Assembly: GCA_022828125.1 (NCBI GenBank)
Contig: JAJEJD010000019.1
Location: forward strand, 142,875 to 206,874
Direction of reading: 5' to 3'
Length of the DNA: 64,000 bases
Source of the DNA: a bacterium
GTDB lineage: Bacteria; UBA8248
Shown here: one piece after another, positions 1 through 8,432 of the stretch
Layout of the letters: each line of letters begins with the position of its first letter
Numbering within the stretch: the first letter of the stretch is position 1
Program-made: the position numbers and the translations under genes
The notes under the pieces: generated by a model
Seen by the model: the letters and a program-made list of their open reading frames with translations, nothing else
Database searches by the model: none
What the model was told of the DNA's origin: nothing

Positions 1-630
1 GATCATGGCGTCGGCGGTCTGGCGCGCCTTGACCGGATCGTTCTGGTTCCCGGTGAAGGAATAGGTAAGCTCGGCCTTGGGGTTGGTCGCCTTGAGCGCG
101 TCCGAGATGGTGTTGATGGAAGCCTTGAAGTCCGGCAGCGGGATGCCCGCGATGACGCTCACCTTGTTCGTCTTCGTGGCGAGGCCGGCCAGCACGCCGA
201 AGGGATAGAAGGCCTGGAAGTAGTGGCGGTGAATGTTCCAGACGTTCTTGGGAACCTTGAATTTCGCCGAACTCTCCATGATGAACGTCACCTCGGGGAA
301 CTTCGGCGCCAGCTTCTGCACGAGCCGGACGTACTGCCCGCCGTGGAAGCCGATGATGGTGAAGCCCGAGGCGATGTACTCGCGCGCCACCCGCTCGGCG
401 TCCGCGGGCGAGATGCGCTCGGAGTAGGAGGTTTCGATCTTGAACATCTTCTTGACGTCCTGCGCCACCTCGTAGCCCCGGAAGTTGTAGTCCGCATCCT
501 CGATGGGTCCGGGGAGGATGATGGCGAACTTGTGCGCCTTCGCGGCGAGCACCGGGCCGGGCGCGACGAGCGCAAGCGCCGTGAATGCGGCGGCGGCGAA
601 GAACAATCGGCGTGTCCATTTGGTTTTCAT
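1..630 (-). CDS. BMP-family ABC transporter substrate-binding protein, partial
   Basis: Periplasmic binding protein of the BMP/Med/PnrA family, which usually delivers nucleosides or other small organic compounds to an ABC importer. The reading frame runs from ATG at 628-630 to the window edge, so about 210 N-terminal residues are present and the C-terminus is missing. The start has a strong ribosome site (AAGGAGGAG). The first ~30 residues form a signal peptide (MKTKWTRR, then an Ala/Leu/Phe core ending LAAKA). The next stretch (FAIILPGPIEDADYNF, later GFHGGQY and VIAGIPLPDF) has the family pattern. It lies 45 bases downstream of the permease gene on the same strand. The ATPase and a second permease are not in view and may follow outside the window. 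Confidence 0.85.
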   Translation of the reverse strand, partial: MKTKWTRRLFFAAAAFTALALVAPGPVLAAKAHKFAIILPGPIEDADYNFRGYEVAQDVKKMFKIETSYSERISPADAERVAREYIASGFTIIGFHGGQYVRLVQKLAPKFPEVTFIMESSAKFKVPKNVWNIHRHYFQAFYPFGVLAGLATKTNKVSVIAGIPLPDFKASINTISDALKATNPKAELTYSFTGNQNDPVKARQTADAMI

Positions 631-662
631 TTCACACTCCTCCTTGATGAGAAAGCACGATT

Positions 663-687
663 GCCCGGGCGCGGGTCAATCCCGGGC
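663..687 (-). promoter_or_regulatory. stem-loop between permease and binding-protein genes
   Basis: Seven-base GC arms GCCCGGG (663-669) and CCCGGGC (681-687) can pair. The permease stop codon lies in the loop. There is no T-run after it, so it is more likely an mRNA-stability or attenuation hairpin between permease and binding protein than a full terminator. Confidence 0.35.
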
Positions 688-1617
688 TTCACGGTCGTAT
701 GGCCTCGTCAGCGCGCGGGGGCTCTCCGCCCCCCGGGCGACCTGAACCAGCACTATCATGGCGAACACGTACGGCAGCATGAGCAAAAACTGCGGCGGAA
801 TGATCTTGGCGAACTGCGGCAGGGCGTTGACCTTGAACTGAAAGGCGTCCACGTAGGCGAACAGCAGCGCGCCGACGAACGACCAGACCGGCACCCAGCG
901 GCCGAATATCACCAGCATCAGGGCGAGCCACCCTCTCCCGTTCACGATGTTGTCCGTGAACGAACCCGATATCACCAGCGGCAGGTACGCGCCCGCGACG
1001 CCCAGGAAGAGTCCGCCCACCGCGCACGCGCCGTAGCGCATGCGGGCGACGTCGATTCCCACCGTGTCCGCCGCGCGGGGGTTCTCCCCGCAGGCGCGCA
1101 GCCGCAAGCCCAGCGGCGTCTTGAAAAGGAAGAAACTCACCGCCGCAACCAGGAAATAGGACATGTAGACCAGTCCGTTCTGCGCGAAGAAAATCTCGCC
1201 GATGAAGGGGATGGCGCCCAGGAGCGGGATGGGTATCTCTTTTAGCGTCGGCACCTGGGGGATGGACTGCACGACCCCTACTGCCAGCCGGTAGATGGTG
1301 GGCGATATCCCCAGCCCCAGGACGAATATCCCCAGCCCGATGACGATCTGGTTCGCCCGCAGGGTGACCGAGAAATAGGCCAGGAGCAGCGTCAGAACGC
1401 TCCCCGAGAGCGCCGCGACGATGCAGCCAATGATCGCGCTGCCCGAATAGTAGGTGAGGAGAAAGCCCGTCACCGAGCCGAGCGTCACGACCCCCTCGAT
1501 GCCGACGTTCAGAATCCCCGAGCGCTCGATGATGGTCTCGCCCAGGCACGCGATGATGAGCGGGGCCATCATGAGCATCGTGAGCTGAAAAAGGGATATG
1601 TCGAACAAGAGGGACAA
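676..1617 (-). CDS. ABC transporter permease, BMP/nucleoside (NupQ-like) type
   Basis: Inner-membrane permease of the branched-chain amino acid/ribose (BPD_transp_2) superfamily, the type paired with BMP-family binding proteins. The 313 residues contain about eight to nine hydrophobic segments. The conserved stretch ETIIERSGILNVGIEGVV near residue 30 is the hallmark of the YufQ/NupQ type, and GLRLRACGENPRAADTVGID near residue 175 is the usual cytoplasmic EAA-like loop that contacts the ATPase. It is transcribed ahead of the binding protein at 1-630. No gene precedes it for 800 bases, so the operon probably starts here. Confidence 0.88.
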   Translation of the reverse strand: MSLLFDISLFQLTMLMMAPLIIACLGETIIERSGILNVGIEGVVTLGSVTGFLLTYYSGSAIIGCIVAALSGSVLTLLLAYFSVTLRANQIVIGLGIFVLGLGISPTIYRLAVGVVQSIPQVPTLKEIPIPLLGAIPFIGEIFFAQNGLVYMSYFLVAAVSFFLFKTPLGLRLRACGENPRAADTVGIDVARMRYGACAVGGLFLGVAGAYLPLVISGSFTDNIVNGRGWLALMLVIFGRWVPVWSFVGALLFAYVDAFQFKVNALPQFAKIIPPQFLLMLPYVFAMIVLVQVARGAESPRALTRPYDREARD

Positions 1618-1825
1618 GAAGGCGCACTCCCCGCAGTGATATGAATATGCGAAAACTCGTCTCCGTGCATCGCTGCCCGGGAGACTCGGGTATCATCCTT
1701 GTCGCTTTCCGCCAGTATGCCTCATGTATTTCTAAATTCAAAATATACAGGTTTCATGTTTCCGGCGTGTAACGTCGAGTCCCCTTTTCAGTTATTTACT
1801 TTGGTTCCGCAAATCCGACCCGTCT

Positions 1826-2273
1826 GGGGCTGTTGAAAAAGCCCGGAACTCTGGATTTGTCGTATGTAACCGACCGACGAGAGAGAAAAATCACTCCCCC
1901 CTTGAGGGGATTGGTGAAAAAGGCTCCTTTCCGCTTCACCCTGAGTAGCGGCCCCTCGACTTCGCTCGGGACAAGCTCCGCCCCCACCTTCCTCATCCTG
2001 AGTAGCCGCCGAAGGCGGCGTATCGAAGGGCCTGTCCTGAGCCTGTCGAAGAGGCGCTCCCTCGCCATGAAAACCAACCCCCCCTACCCCCCCTTGACAG
2101 GGGGGTAAGAAAAAGCAACCCCCCCTCATCCCGGCGAGGGCACATCGCCTTTTTATACCCCCCTGTCAAGGGGGGGTAGGGGGGGTTGCCTTTCCAGTCG
2201 AGAGGGCATCCTTCGATACGGCGCTTGCGCGCCTACTCAGGATGAGGTGGATAGGACTTTTTCAACAGCCCCC
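1826..2273. repeat. MITE-like palindromic element, copy A1 (nested)
   Basis: This fills most of the gene-free gap 1618-2417. It has terminal inverted repeats GGGGCTGTTGAAAAAGCC (1826-1843) and GGACTTTTTCAACAGCCCC (about 2254-2272). Inside are inverted arms around CTGAGTAGCCGCC...GGCGGCG (about 1992-2030, partner 2208-2248). Innermost are inverted C-tract/G-tract arms of the form ACCCCCCCTACCCCCCC (2076-2107 and 2156-2187). The same termini and core recur at several other places in this window. No transposase is present. Short frames across it rich in Pro/Gly are by-products of the repeat, not genes. Confidence 0.75.
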
Positions 2274-2417
2274 GTCGCATCCCGCTCGCGAGGAAAGCGA
2301 ATACGTTGCCCGCCGCTTCGGGTTCATACATAATGCGCGCATTGCAAACGCTTCCCATACGAACCGACCACCCAAGATGGAGATCGTTTCTTTTACCTCC
2401 AAAAGGAGACCTCCGAG

Positions 2418-3137
2418 ATGGAATTGATCGATCTGAGCATGGAAATATACCGGGACATGCCGATCTACCCGGACCTGCCCGGCCCCTCTCTCACCGTCGA
2501 TGAAGACTGGGACACCGTGGCAAGGCGCACGGGCTCCATCAACTACGGCGCCCCCATCGTGACGAACCACTGCGTCATCTTCATGAGCGACCATACGGGC
2601 ACGCACATCGACTCCCCCTGGCACAACAACCCCGACGGCTTCACGACCGAGCGCATCCCGCTCGAATGGTGCATGTCGGACGGTGTCGTCCTCGATTTCA
2701 CGGATAAAGAGTCGGGCTACGCCATCACGGCGGCGGACGTGGAAGGCGCGCTCCAGAAGATCGACTACACCCTCAAGCCGCTCGACATCGTGCTCATCCG
2801 CACCGACGCGAGCGTGGACTGGCAGACGAACCCCGACTACACCATGAACCAGCCCGGCATGAGCGCGGAGGCGACCCACTACCTCATCGACAACGGCATC
2901 CGCGTGATGGGGATCGACGCGAGCGGCTGGGACGTGCCGATCTGGAAGATGCACGAGACGCGCAGCTACTGGGAGGCCCACCGGGTCATGCTGGAGAAGG
3001 ACTATTGCCACATCGAGAACATGATCAACCTGAACCTCATCCCCAAGTCCCACGGGTTCAAACTCTCGGTGCTGCCCATCAAGTTCCGCGGCATGTCGGG
3101 CTCCCCCATCCGCGCGGTGGCGATCATCGACGACTAG
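2418..3137 (+). CDS. cyclase family protein (kynurenine formamidase/isatin hydrolase-like)
   Basis: Metal-dependent hydrolase of the cyclase family (PF04199), whose members open cyclic amides or cleave N-formyl groups. The 239 residues carry the signature metal motif HTGTHIDSPWH at 59-69 (His59, His63, Asp65, His69 as likely ligands) and a later conserved region VMGIDASGWD near 165-175. The start is fixed by the ribosome site AAAAGGAG upstream of ATG 2418. It is followed 20 bases later by the FdrA-like gene and then a DUF1116 gene on the same strand, suggesting an operon that hydrolyses and then cleaves an amide or ureide substrate. The substrate cannot be read from the sequence. Confidence 0.85.
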   Translation: MELIDLSMEIYRDMPIYPDLPGPSLTVDEDWDTVARRTGSINYGAPIVTNHCVIFMSDHTGTHIDSPWHNNPDGFTTERIPLEWCMSDGVVLDFTDKESGYAITAADVEGALQKIDYTLKPLDIVLIRTDASVDWQTNPDYTMNQPGMSAEATHYLIDNGIRVMGIDASGWDVPIWKMHETRSYWEAHRVMLEKDYCHIENMINLNLIPKSHGFKLSVLPIKFRGMSGSPIRAVAIIDD

Positions 3138-3157
3138 CCTCTCGGGGAGCGAGTGAC

Positions 3158-4708
3158 ATGGCGCTGGCCGTCCGCGTCTTAAGCGGCGCGTACCACGATT
3201 CGGTGAAGCTCATGCGCATCAGCGCTGCCGCTTCCGGGAGGCCGGGCGTCCGTCAAGCGGCGGCCTTGATGGCCACGCCGATGAACCTCGAACAACTCGC
3301 AGCGAGCGGCCTGTTGGCGGAAGATGCGGAAGGCGCCGGCCCGAACGACCTCGTCCTCGTCGTGGATGCGGATGACCAAAGCGCAGCGCAAGAAGAATTG
3401 GCCGCCATGGAAGCGGCGCTCACCGCCCCCCGCACGGGCGGCGGCGCGGCGGGCGCGCTCGCGAACCTCACGGCGCCCACTTTGGACGCCGCCCTCGGCG
3501 CAGACCCCCTCATCAACCTCGCCCTTTTCTCGATTCCCGGCCCGAGCGTGCGCCGCGAGGCCGAACGCGCCCTCGGTAAAGGCCTCCACTGCCTCATCTT
3601 CAGCGACAACGTATCTATTGAGGACGAGGCGGCGCTCAAGCAAACGGGGCGCGAGCGGGGCTTGCTCGTCATGGGTCCCGACTGCGGCACGGCGTACATC
3701 GCAGGCGTGGGCTTAGGTTTTTGCAACGTGGTGCGTCCCGGGGGAATCGGTATCGTCGGCGCCGCCGGAACGGGTATTCAGGAAGCCATGGCCGCCATCG
3801 ACGCCGCGGGAGGCGGGATCTCCTGCGCCCTGGGAACAGGCGGGCGCGACGTCACCGACGCGGTCGGCGGCCTCGCCATGATCCAGGCGATCGAGACCTT
3901 GAGCGAGGATGCGGCGACGGAGGTTCTCTTCGTTCTCGGGAAACCGCCCGAATCCGCCGCTTTTGGGAAGATACTGGAGGCAACGGCCCGTTGCGGAAAA
4001 CCCGCCGTCGTTCATTTCGTCGGGGACTGGAACCAGGACATCCTCGAACATCTCGGTCTTCACGTGGCGGACTCGCTGGCCGAAGCGGGGCGGCTCGCCG
4101 TCTCGCTGAGCGGCGGGCGCGCCGACGCGGCGGCTCCTGGACTCGATTCCGAAACGAGAGAGAGAATCGCCGGGTGGAGCCGCACGCGCGCAAAAGGCCG
4201 CCGGTTCCTGCGCGGCGTCTACACGGGCGGGACGCTGTGCGTCGAGGCGCAGGCGATAATCGGCGAATCAATTCCGGGAATTTCCTCCAACGCGCCCTTA
4301 GGTAAAATAAGCAGACAAATGCCCGACCCCCGGAAATCGGAAGGCCACACGGTCGTGGATATGGGCGACGACCTCTTCACGCGGGGAAAACCCCATCCCA
4401 TGATCGATCCTGCGCCCAGAAGCGAGCGCATTGCCCAGGAGGCGGGAGACCCCGAAACGGCGGTGGTGCTCTTCGACGTGGTGCTGGGTCTCGGCGCGCA
4501 TGAAAACCCGGCGGGAGAAGCGGCGAAGGCGATCGGGGAGGCTTCGAATCCGAATGTCTTGTTCATCGCCTCCGTCACGGGAACAGAAGGCGACCCGCAG
4601 GGATTAAACGCCCAGCGCGCGAAACTTGAAGAGACAGGCGTCCTCGTGGCGGATACGCACGCAGGCGCCTGCCTCGCCGCTGCCGCCGCACTCGAGGAGT
4701 GCACCTGA
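3158..4708 (+). CDS. FdrA-like protein (succinyl-CoA synthetase-related, AllF family)
   Basis: Homologue of E. coli FdrA (AllF), which with AllG and AllH forms the oxamate carbamoyltransferase of anaerobic allantoin breakdown. The fold derives from succinyl-CoA synthetase. Visible landmarks in the 516 residues are SIPGPSV near 125-131, GPDCGTAY at 173-180, the glycine-rich GIVGAAGTGIQ at 198-208 and GTGGRDV at 226-232. ATG 3158 is chosen because homology begins with MALAVRVLSGAYHDSV; an upstream in-frame extension would overlap the cyclase gene. The stop overlaps the next start by one base (TGATG), showing translational coupling with the DUF1116 gene. The family has varied substrates, so carbamoyl transfer is inferred only. 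Confidence 0.85.
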   Translation: MALAVRVLSGAYHDSVKLMRISAAASGRPGVRQAAALMATPMNLEQLAASGLLAEDAEGAGPNDLVLVVDADDQSAAQEELAAMEAALTAPRTGGGAAGALANLTAPTLDAALGADPLINLALFSIPGPSVRREAERALGKGLHCLIFSDNVSIEDEAALKQTGRERGLLVMGPDCGTAYIAGVGLGFCNVVRPGGIGIVGAAGTGIQEAMAAIDAAGGGISCALGTGGRDVTDAVGGLAMIQAIETLSEDAATEVLFVLGKPPESAAFGKILEATARCGKPAVVHFVGDWNQDILEHLGLHVADSLAEAGRLAVSLSGGRADAAAPGLDSETRERIAGWSRTRAKGRRFLRGVYTGGTLCVEAQAIIGESIPGISSNAPLGKISRQMPDPRKSEGHTVVDMGDDLFTRGKPHPMIDPAPRSERIAQEAGDPETAVVLFDVVLGLGAHENPAGEAAKAIGEASNPNVLFIASVTGTEGDPQGLNAQRAKLEETGVLVADTHAGACLAAAAALEECT

Positions 4709-6126
4709 TGAGCGCGAAAAACTTGCTGGAGGGCGTCCGCGTCGCCAACGTCGGCGTGGAGCTGTTCGCGGAGAGCATCGCCGCGCAGAACGCCCCCGTG
4801 GTGCAGGTGGACTGGCGTCCCCCCGCCGGAGGAGACCCCGACATGATCGAACAACTCGACCGACTGGCCGCTTGCGATGCGGCCAACGACATCGCCATCG
4901 AACGCCTTCAGGCGGCCAGGCCCGTTTGGGTGGACGTCGGCGTCGCCATAGAAGATATCCCCGGCATGGGCGAGCGCACCCTCCTGCACGCGGGCCCTCC
5001 CATCGTGTGGGATAGAATGTCCGGGCCGCTCAAGGGCGCGATGATCGGAGCGGCGCTGCTCGAGGGCTGGGCGCAGACAGCGGAGGCGGCCGAAAAACTC
5101 TGCGCGAGCGGGGAAATCGCCTTCGAGCCGTGCCACCACCACTCGGCGGTGGGACCGATGGCGGGCGTGGTGTCGCCCTCGATGCCGGTGAACGTCATCG
5201 AAAACCGCGCGCCTGAAGAACTCGGCGGCGGCGGGAGGGCCTATTGCACGCTGAACGAAGGCCTGGGCAAGGTGCTGCGCTACGGCGCCTATTCGGAAGA
5301 CGTGCTGGCGCGCCTGAAGTGGATGGCGGACGAACTGGCCCCCGCCCTGCGCGCGGCCCTGCGGGCCATGCCGGAAGGACTCGACATCAAGAACGTCATC
5401 GCGCGCGCCCTGCAGATGGGCGATGAGGCGCACAACCGGAACGTCGCGGCCACCTCGACGGTCGCCCGCACCCTCATGCCCCGGCTCGCGGAGGCGGTGG
5501 ACGACACCGGGGTGATCTCCCGCGCGGCGGATTTTCTCGCCGGAAACGATCACTTCTTCCTGAACCTCGCGATGCCCGCCGCCAAGGCGAGCCTCGACGC
5601 CATGGCGGGAGTCGAGGGCTGCTCCCTGGTCTACGCCATGTCGCGCAACGGGACGGATTTCGGCATCAGGGTCGCCGGCCTGGGCGATGCCTGGTTCACC
5701 GCGCCCGCGAAGCATCCCGTCGGCCTTTTCTTCCCCGGACATTCCCAGGAAGACGCCAACCCCGACATCGGCGATTCGGCTATCATGGAAACGCTCGGCG
5801 TCGGCGGATTCGCCATGGCCGCGGCGCCCGCCATCGTCGAGTTCGTGGGCGGCTCGACGGCGGAGGCCTTTCAGGCGACGAACGAGATGTACGGCATCAC
5901 CTGGGCGAGAAGCCGCGACTACACCCTGCCCGCCCTCGATTTCGCGGGCGCGCCGACCGGGGTCGACGTGCGCAAGGTAATCGAGACGGGCATCTATCCC
6001 GTCATCAACACCGGAATCGCCCACCGGGAGCCGGGCGTAGGCCAGATAGGCGCGGGCGTCCTGCGCGCGCCCGAAGCGCCGTTCCGAAAAGCGTTCGAAG
6101 CCCTCGTCGAGAAGACGGGCGGGTAG
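4708..6126 (+). CDS. DUF1116 family protein (YlbE/AllG-like)
   Basis: Partner family of FdrA. E. coli YlbE (AllG) is a subunit of oxamate carbamoyltransferase. The 472-residue protein has the typical N-terminus (NLLEGVRVANVGVELFAESI, then VVQVDWRPPAGGD) and the conserved central stretch FEPCHHHSAVGPMAGVVSPSMP with three adjacent His residues. Later it has NGTDFGIRV and PVINTGIAHREPGVGQIGAG near the C-terminus. ATG 4708 overlaps the fdrA-like stop; a GTG at 4699 is possible, but GAGGAG at 4693-4698 suits ATG 4708. The third subunit (AllH/DUF2877) is not in view. Confidence 0.85.
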   Translation: MSAKNLLEGVRVANVGVELFAESIAAQNAPVVQVDWRPPAGGDPDMIEQLDRLAACDAANDIAIERLQAARPVWVDVGVAIEDIPGMGERTLLHAGPPIVWDRMSGPLKGAMIGAALLEGWAQTAEAAEKLCASGEIAFEPCHHHSAVGPMAGVVSPSMPVNVIENRAPEELGGGGRAYCTLNEGLGKVLRYGAYSEDVLARLKWMADELAPALRAALRAMPEGLDIKNVIARALQMGDEAHNRNVAATSTVARTLMPRLAEAVDDTGVISRAADFLAGNDHFFLNLAMPAAKASLDAMAGVEGCSLVYAMSRNGTDFGIRVAGLGDAWFTAPAKHPVGLFFPGHSQEDANPDIGDSAIMETLGVGGFAMAAAPAIVEFVGGSTAEAFQATNEMYGITWARSRDYTLPALDFAGAPTGVDVRKVIETGIYPVINTGIAHREPGVGQIGAGVLRAPEAPFRKAFEALVEKTGG

Positions 6127-6162
6127 CGGGAGGGTTTGCCGAGCAAGGCAATCTGCTCCCCT

Positions 6163-6190
6163 GTAGGGACAGGTCGCGGCCTGTCCTTAC
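6163..6190. repeat. short hairpin repeat (GTAGGGACAGG type)
   Basis: Arms GTAGGGACAGG and CCTGTCCTTAC separated by six bases, just after the DUF1116 stop. Related hairpins occur at 33127-33218, 35216-35243 and 61850-61877. It may act as a weak terminator or be a dispersed intergenic repeat. Confidence 0.5.
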
Positions 6191-6248
6191 GCATTCGGCG
6201 ATTGCGTGATTCGTTTGTCATTCCGGCAATCAATGCCGACTGAGGAGG

Positions 6249-6468
6249 AGCTGTTGAAAAAGCCTTTGCCAAAGGAGCAACCCCCCCTACCCCCCCTTGT
6301 CAGGGGGGCAAGAAAAAACAAAAGCCCCTCAGCCGGCGGCGGGCGAACCGGTACTTGGCGTGGCCTTTTTTACCCCCCTGACAAGGGGGGGTAGGGGGGG
6401 TTGCCTTTATGGGGTTTCCCTTTCAAGGGGTTGCCATTCCCCTCTCAGGGACTTTTTCAACAACCCCC
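6249..6468. repeat. MITE-like palindromic element, copy A2
   Basis: About 220 bases with termini GAGCTGTTGAAAAAGCC on the left and GGGACTTTTTCAACAACCCC on the right. An inner inverted pair of C-tract/G-tract arms lies at about 6279-6310 and 6371-6402. It fills most of the gap between the DUF1116 gene and the EamA gene. The small reading frames across it are not credible genes. Confidence 0.75.
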
Positions 6469-6507
6469 TCAAGGGGGGAATACCCCGTTTTTCGTCCGCG
6501 TCCCACC

Positions 6508-7383
6508 TCACGCCGTCTGCCAGATGATCACCACCATCCCGATGAACAGCAATACCGCGCCCACGGTTTTCTGCCAGGTGATCTCCTCTTCCGCCTTGAG
6601 CCATATCCGTGCGAGCAGCAGGGAGAACAGCGGCGCCGTATACACGATGGGCGCGATGATCGAGACGTCCCCGTAGCGATACGACGTGAAATGGCAGAAA
6701 AACGAAAGCGTGAGAATCGAGCCCGCCAGCGCGAAGCCCATGACGCCCGCGCGGTTGAAGGAGAGCCGCTCGTTTTCGGGCAGGAAGGGATAGAACACGA
6801 ACAGCACGGGAAGGGAAATCGCATAGGAAAGCGTGGCCCCCAGCAGCGGTTCGGGCATGAGGGCGAGCGCATGTTTTCTGATGGACGCGGCGAAGGCGAA
6901 CGAGACGGCGTGCGCCATCGGCATGAGGATGAAAATCCGCCGCCAGGGTTTCTCGCCTTCTCTCTTGAGCGCAAGCAGAACGCATCCCGCGACGACGAAG
7001 AACGTCGCCGCCAGGACCACGACGCCCGGCCGCTCGCCGAGCCAGACCATCGCCACAAGGGTGGAGAAAAAAGGCGTCACCGTGATGAGCGGCATCGCGC
7101 GGCCCACCCCGATATAGCCGATGCTCAGGAACATGAGCGCCTGCGCCAACCCGGGTGCGAGCGCGCCGCCCGCCAGAAACCAAAGGGCGACCGGCAGCGT
7201 GAGTTCCCTCCACGAGGAGAGAAAGGCCGAGATCACGACCAGCACCACCGTTCCCATGCTGAGCGTGATGAGGCTGCCCGTGAAGGCGCTCGTGTGGCGC
7301 ATGTTCCGCCGCGCCATGACGCTGAAGACGGCGAACAGCACCGAGGAGGCGAGCGCAAAGAACGAGGCCAGCAAGGGGTTCAA
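6508..7383 (-). CDS. EamA/DMT-superfamily permease
   Basis: Ten-helix membrane protein of the drug/metabolite transporter superfamily (two EamA repeats), likely exporting or importing a small metabolite. The sequence is hydrophobic throughout, with repeat starts LLASFFALASSVLFAVFSVMAR (N-half) and ILMPMAHAVSFAFAASIRK (C-half). TTG at 7383 is preferred: GGAG lies about six bases upstream and the first helix begins two residues later, giving 291 residues, normal for the family. An ATG 66 bases upstream (7449) adds a basic, unconserved stretch. It is convergent with the cyclase-FdrA operon. The substrate is unknown. Confidence 0.82.
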   Translation of the reverse strand: MNPLLASFFALASSVLFAVFSVMARRNMRHTSAFTGSLITLSMGTVVLVVISAFLSSWRELTLPVALWFLAGGALAPGLAQALMFLSIGYIGVGRAMPLITVTPFFSTLVAMVWLGERPGVVVLAATFFVVAGCVLLALKREGEKPWRRIFILMPMAHAVSFAFAASIRKHALALMPEPLLGATLSYAISLPVLFVFYPFLPENERLSFNRAGVMGFALAGSILTLSFFCHFTSYRYGDVSIIAPIVYTAPLFSLLLARIWLKAEEEITWQKTVGAVLLFIGMVVIIWQTA

Positions 7384-7492
7384 GGAATTCTCCAGAGTCA
7401 GGCTTGCTGGCTCACTTGGCGCACGCCGCTTGCGCGCTCGCCCGGGCAAAGATCGCTGCCCCGCAAAACGGCACTATTCATCCGGCAAGGCC

Positions 7493-8017
7493 TCAACAGC
7501 CGGTTTTCTGACACCTGATGCACTCGACGATCCTGTCCGGCTCGTCCGGCCTGGAGGAGTTTCTGACATCGTAGCCCTCCATCTTCCCGTCACCGAACAA
7601 ACCGATGAGCATTCGCCCGTCTTCGAGAACGATGTAATCCCCAATCAAAACCCTTCCGGTGGTATCATCCCGGGCGGCCCGCCGATAAATCTTATAGCCC
7701 CTCGGCCCGATTCTGTGGTTGCACGAAGACGCGTACCGGGCGCCGCTCTCAAGAGCATGGACTTTCCCGTCCGCAATTTCCGTGTGCGTTTTGCGCCCGC
7801 GCCCCTCTCCGGAAACCGAAGCATCTACGAAGGTCACTCTTGTTATCCCGTCCTCACCCACCGCGAAGGATATTTTCAGGTAGCGGATCTCCCCGCAAAC
7901 CCATTCGCCGATCATCTCCCGGTTGCACTCGGAGGCGGGCTCTGCAGCTAACGCGCCTCCGGCGGGAGCGGAGAGGGCAAGCGACAGAAGCAGTGCCATC
8001 AGGGCGATAAAAAACAT
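7493..8017 (-). CDS. secreted hypothetical protein
   Basis: 174 residues that I do not recognise. A clear signal peptide (MFFIALMALLLSLALSAPAGGALA, cleavage near AAEPASEC) sends it to the periplasm, or the Cys soon after cleavage may be disulphide-bonded. The mature part has several Cys (SECNRE, GEWVCGE, SSCNHR, ECIRCQKTGC) and a beta-rich pattern (IRYLKISFAV, GRVLIGDYIVLEDGRMLIGLFG) suggestive of a small barrel. The ribosome site GGGGAGG precedes ATG 8017. It lies in tandem upstream of the EamA gene, but the 109-base gap does not prove co-transcription. Confidence 0.65.
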   Translation of the reverse strand: MFFIALMALLLSLALSAPAGGALAAEPASECNREMIGEWVCGEIRYLKISFAVGEDGITRVTFVDASVSGEGRGRKTHTEIADGKVHALESGARYASSCNHRIGPRGYKIYRRAARDDTTGRVLIGDYIVLEDGRMLIGLFGDGKMEGYDVRNSSRPDEPDRIVECIRCQKTGC

Positions 8018-8104
8018 GAGCGCCTCCCCATAAACGTCCGGTTTCGCGGGATTCTACACCAGGCAGGCGAAAAGCGCCGCCCGTATGGGGGAAGCATCGG
8101 GGCG

Positions 8105-8343
8105 TCCCCCTCGACAGGCTCGGGGCAGGCTCTCGATACGACGCTTCGACAGGCTCAGCACAGGCTCCTTCGCGCCTGACCGGGATGAGGGGATTGTTGT
8201 CACTCCCCGTTCCGGGCGCTACCCTTCCTCACCCTGAGTAGCCGCCGGAGGCGGCGTATCGAAGGGCGAGGGAAATCGAACGCCTCGCGCCAGGGCGAGA
8301 GGGCATCCTTCGATACGCGGCTTCGCCGCTACTCAGGATGAGG
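8105..8343. repeat. intergenic inverted-repeat block (CTGAGTAG/CTACTCAG hairpin)
   Basis: The gap 8018-8432 holds a large imperfect hairpin. Left arm 8227-8268 is CCTCACCCTGAGTAGCCGCC followed by a GGCGGCGTATCGAAGG segment. Right arm 8303-8343 is its near reverse complement ending CTACTCAGGATGAGG. A preceding part (8105-8190) has GACAGGCTC-type repeats. The same arms sit inside element A1 at 1992-2248. No gene is seen. Confidence 0.65.
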
Positions 8344-8432
8344 CGGTGCGGTTTTGATCGTCTTGCCGGCGAAAGCGGGCTGGCATTTTAATCCGCGATG
8401 GGATATATTCTTTCCAGAATGGAGGAAAGATA

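Noticed and set aside
223-1245. Long plus-strand frame opposite the BMP binding-protein and permease genes
   Set aside because: Arg/Asp/Glu/His-rich shadow of the two real minus-strand genes; no family-like pattern.
1788-2129. Small frames with PPYPPLTGG/PPLPPLVRG-type peptides
   Set aside because: They are translations of the C-tract arms of the A-family repeats and recur at every copy; not proteins.
4219-6024. 601-codon minus-strand frame under the FdrA-like and DUF1116 genes
   Set aside because: It is the antisense of two well-supported genes; high GC keeps the frame open. The composition is shadow-like (runs of Arg, Gly, His).
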